DNA of 64,000 nt from Amylostereum areolatum (taxonomy: Eukaryota > Basidiomycota > Agaricomycetes > Russulales > Stereaceae): the NCBI GenBank assembly GCA_012932865.1, contig SAXG01000135.1, positions 1-64,000 on the forward strand, in the 5' to 3' direction. Within the stretch, counting starts at the first letter, position 1. The number at the start of each line of letters is the position of its first letter. A model generated the notes under the pieces. That model was not told where the DNA came from and ran no database searches. It worked only from the letters and a program-made list of their open reading frames with translations. This document shows positions 56,536 to 64,000 of the stretch, piece after piece. Made by a program: the position numbers and the translations under genes.

Positions 56536-56993
56536 GGATTGGTGTTGGCTTTGTTTAAATTATACGGATGTATTGTATATGTATATATAGAACTAGCATA
56601 GACCCGTGCATTGCACTCATTCAAGTAGCAAGGCTGTGGTGATTGTATTCAAATAAGCAACAAATAAGCATAACTAAGTACTAAGCATGAAGTGTAGAAG
56701 ATTCAACTCGCAGTCCGATAGTAGGGAAACTGTAGCCGGGATGCCTACTGTACGCGGCCGACGTTAGGCAACGTCCCCTGTCCCCGGGGGTCGGTTGCGG
56801 TTGCCTAATTTGCGGGTTGTCTCCTGTCCCCGAGGCTGAGTTGCTTTCCGCTTACCCATGCTTAATTTTCGCAAAAAAAAGGTCAAAAACCCTCAAGAAT
56901 ACGTCACCAGCGGCACCAAGTACGAAATCGACATGAGGTTCGCTCATATTGTATTTTGTTTTCTACAAACCGCCGCAGCGCTGCCAGCCTCAT
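56536..56993. other. 3' flank with GTCCCC...GAGG repeats
   Basis: Repeated units at about 56770-56800 and 56815-56842 of the form TTGCCTAA and GTCCCCGAGG, also found at about 57669-57705 beyond the MITE. No gene. Confidence 0.45.
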
Positions 56994-57001
56994 GAGCTAA
57001 T

Positions 57002-57505
57002 AGGACCCCTGAAATTCCCTATAGAGCATTCATCCCAGGGTGACCTGTTTTCGGTGGTGCGCTGGGACAGAATTTGGGCCATTTTCGGTGATTTACATGA
57101 TAGATTTTTTCAAGTCAGCCGTTTTCAGTGGTTCTTAGACTATACATATCTAAAAATAGTCTAATTTCCCACGCCTTCGGCGTCGAGGTTTCCAGAGCAG
57201 AACTCTCATTTTATGCACAAGCTTGCTATAACATGCCTAGTTTGCTTCCATAGACCCATGGGAAGCAAAATATGCAAAATACTTGTGATTGGAACTGACA
57301 GATCCTCGGCGTGTTCAGATGCTTACCATTTTCGGTGGTGAAGATGGGACTTCGGACGGGCGGGTTCCTTTTCAGTGGTTCTTAGCTCCAACATGTCGGC
57401 CCTACGGGGCCCATTTTCGGTGGAGAGTACCATACATAGGTTCCCATAAGGCCCAAATTTTCGGTGGTCCGAGATGAATCATTTATAGGGAATTTCAGGG
57501 GTCCT
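57002..57505. mobile_element. hAT-type MITE, 504 bp
   Basis: Terminal inverted repeats of about 36 bp start AGGACCCCTGAAATTCCCTA on both ends. They are flanked by an intact 8-bp target duplication, GAGCTAAT (56994-57001 and 57506-57513), which is the hAT hallmark. Inside are about seven copies of a TTTTCGGTGGT-like subterminal repeat (for example near 57050, 57085, 57330, 57368, 57412 and 57461), a common feature of hAT elements. There is no transposase frame, so it is non-autonomous. Confidence 0.88.
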
Positions 57506-59845
57506 GAGCTAATCAGCACTCAGTGACAAATAAGGTGGTCAGTGTGCACAAAACCTTGTATTCATATACAGATTCGTGTACAGTGTAATGGGCCAAAGCG
57601 TGAGGATGATCACTCGACGCTACATAGGACAGCTTTGGCCCTTTGGGAGAGCTCACTCACAAGAGGTTGCGTTGCCTAAAGTGGATGTCCCCCGTCCCCG
57701 AGGCCGGGTTGCCCTCCTCTACCCGCTCCCACGGTCATGTGACACCGGTTGCGAGTTGCCAAACTACAGCCGCCTACAGTAGAGGGGTTTGTGACGGTCC
57801 CAAATGCTCTCGCTCGTGTCGGGCTCTCTTGGCAATCTGCCATTTCGATAGCAGAGTGGGTTGTTCTGTTCCTTGAGGGTTCAGAGCTGGAGTCCTTGGG
57901 GGCGTAGGAAGCAAGTCGCCGAGGGCCGAGTAGGCCTGCGAATATGCAATGTCGATGAGGACATATCACCTGTGATATGGATAACAAAAGGATCAGTAAA
58001 GCCTTTACTATCACATTGATTGATACTGTATGCACGTACCATCTATGAAAGCTCCGTTCGAGGCTTGCTGGTTGGTTGGGTTCTTGCATTATCGTGTCAC
58101 CTGTCGTTGATTCGGACGTGGACGACACAATACAATGCTGTTGCGGACCTTCAGGATCCTGAGGATGTCGTTGTGCTCGCACTCAAGACCGGCGGTGGCC
58201 AATGGCGTCAGCCGAGGAAAGCTGTAGACAACAATATAGTAAGCAAGGACATTGATCAGTTTGTTAAGGTCAGTCATACCTGGACGGCCGTGTTCTCGTT
58301 CGCTTGCGAGGAGGTTGAATGGGCACTGTTTCTGGGGGCTGCATCTTGGACGGAATCAGTGGACCTGCGTTCCTGCTCGGTGCACCGTCCCAATGGCCAG
58401 CCAATGTCACCCCCAACTCGCATAGATTCTTCTGCACAAATAGTACATGTCAGTTCGTCTCGCAAGAGAGAAAGAAAATGCGCACATGATCCAGATGAAC
58501 GCACCGAGATGCACTGGATGCAGATGACAGGGTGTGCTGTACTGTGTCGTGTCGGGTCGGGTCGTGTCGTACATCACTCGAGCTCGGGACCACCACGCCT
58601 CATCCGAGCACCGAGGAAATTTCCCGAAAAATCTCTAGATATATAAATAAATCCAATCAGGGGGGGTGGGAGCGACGCGGTCATCGTGACCGAAGCGACA
58701 AAACACGTCCATGTTGCTGCACAAACATTGCTTTGGAGGAAAATTGATTTGAATTTGTTTTCTGATATACAAAGTAAAAGGTATAAGTAGGGCTGTGCCA
58801 TGGAGGCTACTTTGACGCTAACGGCGGTGCGTAGAGGTGCCATAGAGAGTGGGAAGGTATGACGGTGGCCAAGTACGTGGTGGAGGTCAAGACGAAGAGC
58901 GACGCGGCGACCCGGCCGACGCGCAAGCCTAGGATGACGCAAGCAGCCACGTGCATTTGTCAACGCGACTTGTCACGCGTCGCGTTACGATGACGTGGCT
59001 GTTGTCCCACAACCAATCAGAAAGCTCACTTGTCTCGCGGTTTGTGTCGTGACGTGACGCAGCGCTCCACCGCGTCTCTCTTTGTATTAAAGGATACGGT
59101 TGATATTTGTCTGCAAGTCTACACACGTGTGCTCATGTGTGCATGGTACCTATCCCTCATGGTACCTATCCCCCGACGAGGAGGGACGCGTGAGTCTGCG
59201 TACAGACACAGCAGGCTATTTACCCACTGCCAGCCCGGTCCGTGCCAGTGCTCAAAGAAGCGGCGAGAAAGAGTCTGCCCTTGATCTTCCCTGTGGATAT
59301 AAACGAAAGAGACGCCAAGGATTCACGGGGAGGAGAGCCTGAGAGACTGCGGCCGTGGGTGCCAGCACAACGTCGACCGCCGATTGTAGGACGTGACCAA
59401 AGGGGGATATGGAGCATTCTGGTGGGTATGCGCCCCTGAAAGACATCTTATATATGTTTCAAGCGGGCGCCAGTGGACCTCCGAAAAACAGGAAGGTAAG
59501 TAGTAAGTACTTAGCTTTGACTTCAATGGTTGAGTTGGATCGGGCAAGAAGTGTTGCCCGTGGTCAATAGAGCGGCCACTATTTCCCTTCCACCTTCGCC
59601 ACCCATTCTCTTCCCTTTTTTTGCCTCCGTGGGACTTGCCACCTCCCGTCACCTCGCACCTCCTCCCTCGTCGCAAGTTCACCAGTAAGCAGTATTGACG
59701 ATGGTGTTTTCCGCCATCCCATCGGTAACAAGGGTGGATTATTCCCACGGCCAGGATACGTACTTTTTGTTACATGTAATTTATTATCGATTCCTTCTCG
59801 TCGGCCTTGGCCCGCACCAGACTGCCGTTTTACTTGTTGGTTGAC
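57506..59845. other. Intergenic, degenerate frames only
   Basis: Minus-strand frames at 57676-58504 look partly spliceable but form no recognisable protein. A GTGTCGGGTCG repeat lies near 58545-58570. No RNA gene could be supported. Confidence 0.4.
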
Positions 59846-61340
59846 CTATCCACGGTGCCGCTTGTCCGCCAAGTTCTGCACCAGAACCGCGAACGCTCCC
59901 CCGACCGCGTCCCCCGCGAAATTGCCGAACCCGGCGCAGCTCATCGCGAACGCGCGCACGTCCTCGCTGTCCTGGCTCCGGCGGAAGTCGTCCGCGACTT
60001 TGTAGTTCGTGTTCGTCGTCGACCCGCCCACGATGCCGCCCACGGCCCATATGAAACAAAGCCACACGGGGAAGTACTTCAGGAAGGGCGCGAACAGCTG
60101 CACGATGCCCAGCACGGCGATGGTCCATTCCAGCGCGGCCCACAGCCAGATCTGCGGCAGCGCACGCTTGATCGCGATCAGCGCGAACAGAAACGAGGCC
60201 GAGCCGTACAGGAGGACTGCAGAGACGAACGTATGAGCGATCGTGCCACGCACGGGACACAGGCAGGCGGGTGGCACGCGTACCGTTGAGCTCGTAGAAT
60301 AAATCTCCGGTCGGGGAGAGCTTGAAGACGCGCAGGGTGTCGAACGCCGGAACGAGCCCCTCGAGCGTGAAGAACGCGCCACATGTGCAGAGCATGAGTG
60401 GGAGGACGTAGCGCGGGAAGATGACGCGGAAGAAGACGCCCAAACGCGTCCTGCCAGGCCCAAACCCCGTCCGCGCCTCATCCACTCTCTTCTCCAGGTC
60501 CGACGCCGTACGCTCGAGCGCGTTGGCCGCCTTGCGCGTCCGCTCTGCGTCCGCTCGTCCGATTGCCGGTAAAAGGACCCACCAAACGATGGGCTGGATA
60601 GCTGGGACTGCAGCCAGGATACGGAGTGTGGTTTTCCAGTCGTCGTCGAGGCCCTTCATCAGCGGAATGTACAGCGCCGGGCCAAGCAAACATGATAAAT
60701 CTGGCAGTGAGTTAGCTGGATAATATACGCGAGACAGAGACGGGGGACGTAACTGGTACCGATGCTGAACGCGATGACTGTCCGTTGGTCGTAGAACGCG
60801 GCCGTGGCGAGATACAGGTTGCTCCCAAACCCATACACCGCACCCGTGAGCATCGTCCCGATAATAGGGCCGGCCACCGAACCACCAAAGGTGCATACGA
60901 GCAGGCTCAAGACGGAAAAGGCGGTGTTGAAGCCGACGCGCATAGGATAAGGCACATGGTGGACGAACATCGGAGTGACGAACGACGCGAGTGCGGCTGG
61001 GATTGCATATGAAACCCCAGATACGCCTGTGATGCCGACCAGCATGATCCTGGCCGCGGAGGTGGCGACTATGGTCGGCAAGGGCACCTGCAGCCAATGC
61101 ATGAGCAACGACGTGAAAAAGAAACCGAAAGAGAGCACGGACCACTACACCGAAGAGGAAAAAAGCCATCATGTCCCTCTGAAACCACGCTGTCCAGGCG
61201 AGCTTCGGCAGGTCTTGTACGACAATGACTCGGGGTGGTGTAGACAACAAGACAGGCTCGACGGCTGATGAGAGATCATCCTTGGAGGATTTTCCGGCAG
61301 AGATTGCCAGTGTCTCTGCGAGAGAAGGGGTGTCCGCCAT
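59846..61340 (-). CDS. CLN3/battenin-like membrane protein
   Basis: Start MADTPSLAETLAISAGKSSK. The protein is multi-spanning: MMAFFLFG (first segment), IMLVGITGVSGVSYAIPAAL, FVHHVPYPMRVGFNTAFSVL, SLLVCTFGGSVAGPIIGTML, GSNLYLATAAFYDQRTVIAF, RYVLPLMLCTCGAFFTLEGL, VLLYGSASFLFALIAIKRAL, WLWAALEWTIAVLGIVQLF and FPVWLCFIWAVGGIVGGSTT. The late GGSTTNTNYKV and DSEDVRAFAMSCAGFGNFAG stretches resemble the conserved C-terminal region of CLN3/Btn1 (GGxxYVN, EFAM). Relatives sit in vacuole or lysosome membranes and affect pH and basic amino-acid homeostasis. An intron between FFLFG and VPLPTIV is supported by splice signals. A long charged loop (DAERTRKAANALERTASDLE) lies between the halves. The family assignment is moderate. 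Confidence 0.65.
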
Positions 61341-62098
61341 GAAAGATGGGAATGGGAGATCAAACGTTGGGGGTTCCCTTCGCGCCTCGAGATATACCCC
61401 TCGGCGGCAGCCTGGAGGGACGCTCCGTGGGTGATTCCCCGAGAAGGATATGGGTAGAGATACTCCTAGGAAACTTCGGCGAGATTTCGCATAACTGTTT
61501 CGGGACTGGGAACCCGTCGAGGGCGGAGGAGCAGGCCGGTGCAAACGGACGGCGGACGAGCCGAATATTGCTTCTCAAGGTTTCAAACATGACACAGCCT
61601 CCTATTTACCACTACGTGAGCTTGCGATGGGAATGATGACGATGAATACTAGGGTAACGACACCTTCGAGCAGGTAGATGGTATATGATGTCTTGTCAAT
61701 AAGAAGAGTCGCAACGCGTGATGCAAATGGCGAACTGGCGTTCATCAGGGCCAGCGGCGAGTCTAATGGGGTTGGCGTTTAGCGTGATTAGCGGGTGGAA
61801 AGTTGCGTAGATGAACAAGAAAGAAATGACCATACCTGTTATTTCAATGCGGCGCCTCGCCATCGTCGTGGCGCGTGGGCACAGTTGCATGCACACTCCA
61901 TCATTCGCCGGAGTTTGCCATGTCCCGGGCCAATCATTGCACCACCGTAGCGTAACTTACCTACAACTATACACACAGTATGTAGTCACTTCGAATTGGA
62001 TTCTGATCATATAAATGCGTTGCTCCGCTATTAGGTATGAAACGCATCAGCACATCGCGGGGGACAGGACAGGTATCCTACAGACCATCGAAGGAAGA
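61341..62098. other. Intergenic
   Basis: 5' flank of the CLN3-like gene and 3' flank of the permease. No gene seen. Confidence 0.45.
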
Positions 62099-64000
62099 CT
62101 AGGCTAAGTACTCTTCAAATCCTCGCCTGTGATCGTCTTTTTCCATGCTAACTCGACTAGCATCTCCATCGGATCCCCCCCCCCCCCTTCTCTCCAACCG
62201 TTGGCAGGGGACCTGCAAACCAGTATACGCCGCCATACTTCGGGAAGTAGAAATACGCGAGCGAAAGCAGAATAGTGCCGCCCAGGACAACAACGGTGTA
62301 GTTCATCGTAGCCGCCGTCGGCGCGGGCGTCGCGGGGAAGAAAAACACGACCAGGATGAAGGACATGAACGTGACGGCGAACACCGCGATCGGAAACCCC
62401 TACGACCGCGAAGTTAGTACTGAAAGGGAGAGCGAGGAGACGAAAGGAGCGCACCGCACGTCCAAGGCGGAAAGGACCAGGCCGAAACTTGTTCTTTCCC
62501 AAAAACCGCGCGCTGATGGGGATCGCGTATGCGACGAATTGGGCAGCGACGACGAGCGAAAAGATCGCGCCGATCGCGTTCGCGCCTGCGAACGCCAGCA
62601 GGCCAAGGAGAGCGGCGACGGCGACGGCAAACCAGACCGCAAAAATCGGCGCGCGCGTGCGGGGATCAACCCGGCGGATGATTCCAGAAAAAGGAAGGGC
62701 GCCATCCCGCGAAAACGCAAAGATTTGACGAGAGCAGACGACGAGCTTGCCGCGAGGTAAGACATCGTTTTCCTTGAAAGATAGAAAGCCCGTACCATAT
62801 CCATTCCCATGATAAATCTACGAGTGAAGACATACGTCAGGAGCGAATAGGGAGCTGGAATGAGTAGTTATTAATAACGTACTGAACAATGACAACGACG
62901 ATCCACACCGCGAGCGTCCCGCTTCGTCCGAAGCTATTGAATAGGATCTGAAGAAGCGCGCTTATTTAAAGATGGCAGAGACGAGAAAAGGTTGACTTAC
63001 TACAGCCATGGGCTGACCGATATTGCTGTTCAGGATCGCTTGCAGGTCGTCCCCCATGTTGAATGCGATAACAATGATGATGGCTAATGCGGAAAGTTAG
63101 CATGACAAACAGTGCAGGGAGAACATGACATTACCCCATCCAAGAAAGCTGGCAATCCCTGTTGCGCTCAAAAGCGCCCAAGGCACGGCGACACTCGCGT
63201 TGGTGGCTTCTTCACTGATGTGTACGCTTGCGTCGAATGCACCTAGCAACACTCAACTACTGGCGCTTTCTCCAAGACCACGTATATAATCACCTATAGC
63301 CCAAAGTGGCGCCAGAAAGCTGAGAAAGAACGCATAACCGTCGGGCCAACCGGACGCTGGAGGACGGCCAAGGTGTAAGCAGACAAGCTGTCACAAGATA
63401 TAGCCGCGAATGTTGACCATTTTGAAAACTGCCAAAACCGTATTTGCTCGTGTTTCTGAATTCCTTGGGAGTGGCGATGGGGAGAGCGATGATGATGGCA
63501 AGGCATAATCTAAGGTCGAATGTCAGCCCCTCAGTGATATGCGGGATAAAAGATGCGGTACGTGCAGGGCGTTGAGAGTGATGTAAAGGGGCTGCAGGCG
63601 GGCAATGTACTTGACGGCGACGCTGCACACGAGACCGTGGATGATAAGGACCGCGATGAATACCCCACTTTGTTCGTCCACGAATTAGTATTGTTCGCTC
63701 GTTCGAAGAAGGTTGGCACGTACAAGGTTTGAGCAGTGGTGGGAATATATGCAAGGTCGCTTCCAATGCTGACAGCGGCCATGAGTTGCAAGGAGAACCC
63801 CCAGTCCACGGAGGCTACGCTGGCGATATTCCCTACTGTATTCGAGTCTAGGAGTGCATATATTAGACATGCCGTTGAGCGCGAGGTTACAAAAGCTCAC
63901 ATCCGACGATCCAGGACAGAACATTTTTGTACCGAGGAGACGAGAAGGAATGGGTCCAGTAGTAGAGCCCGCCCGAGGTCGGAGCAGCAGAGCCGAGTTC
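62099..64000 (-). CDS. Amino-acid/GABA permease (APC family), 3' part only
   Basis: The 5' end lies beyond 64000. The visible part begins APTSGGLYYWTHSFSSPRYK, NVLSWIVG, then VDWGFSLQLMAAVSIGSDL, FIAVLIIHGLVCSVAVKYIA, LCLAIIIALPIATPKEF, WPDGYAFFLSFLAPLWAI, GAFDASVHISEEATNASVAV, PWALLSATGIASFLGW and SGIIRRVDPRTRAPIFAVWF, ending RFLGKNKFRPGPFRLGR and MNYTVVVLGGTILLSLAYFY. The PTSGGLYYW and EEATNA motifs are those of GABA/amino-acid permeases of the APC superfamily (UGA4-type). A run of 13 Cs at 62175-62187 makes the last 30 residues uncertain; an SMEKDDHRRGFEEYLA end (stop at 62099) looks most natural. It is a plasma-membrane transporter. The substrate cannot be decided. Confidence 0.82.

Noticed and set aside
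57676..58504. Minus-strand frames that look partly spliceable
   Set aside because: No recognisable protein, inconsistent frames and premature stops after splicing. Not enough support for a gene.

Overview
The window is nuclear DNA of a filamentous basidiomycete, most probably a mushroom-forming Agaricomycete. Genes are dense, and most are cut by many introns of about 45-70 nt with GT..AG ends and CTGAC/TTGAC-like branch points. Coding DNA is GC-rich. The gene families are typical of the group: DUF2235 proteins, M36 fungalysin, chitin deacetylase-like CE4 protein, F-box/LRR protein, and stand-alone copies of the N-terminal helical domain that heads many Agaricomycete NACHT/STAND proteins. The species cannot be named from the sequence alone.

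Layout. 1-2.1 kb: no gene recognised. 2.1-4.6 kb: a broken copy (copy 1) of the STAND N-domain gene, interrupted by a long-armed foldback element and followed by a second inverted-repeat element that carries a transposase helix-turn-helix remnant. 5-7.1 kb: an eight-exon gene of unknown function (552 aa). 7.7-14.5 kb: housekeeping block with a siroheme synthase-type MET1 fusion, SRP14 (divergent from it) and a DUF726 putative hydrolase. 15.9-16.7 kb: conserved hypothetical gene with one frame break, then an unusual gene-free 4 kb. 20.6-24.9 kb: GON7 (KEOPS), a Methyltransferase_16-type enzyme and a homeodomain factor. 25.5-38 kb: a decayed gluconokinase, three more STAND N-domain copies (2, 4 and 3, in that order), an F-box protein, a Cys-motif protein, a small conserved fungal protein and a CE4 deacetylase. 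38.8-46 kb: alpha/beta hydrolase, a CSK1-like kinase, an ankyrin protein divergent from the kinase, and the M36 metalloprotease. 46.8-52 kb: two tandem DUF2235 paralogues. 52.8-56.5 kb: Zn2Cys6 transcription factor. 57.0-57.5 kb: a hAT-type MITE with an intact 8-bp target duplication. 59.8-61.3 kb: CLN3-like membrane protein. 62.1-64 kb: the 3' part of an amino-acid/GABA permease that runs off the window.

How genes relate. There is no obvious biosynthetic cluster. Functional links are local: divergent promoters (MET1/SRP14, GON7/methyltransferase, kinase/ankyrin) and the DUF2235 duplication. The most distinctive theme is the four dispersed copies of a putative cell-death N-terminal domain without NACHT or repeat modules. 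Two are open (one only 240-300 aa), two are broken, and several lie beside inverted-repeat elements. A second theme is a series of single-base frame breaks, several in C-runs of conserved genes. These look more like consensus-sequence errors than gene death, except in the gluconokinase, which has several breaks.
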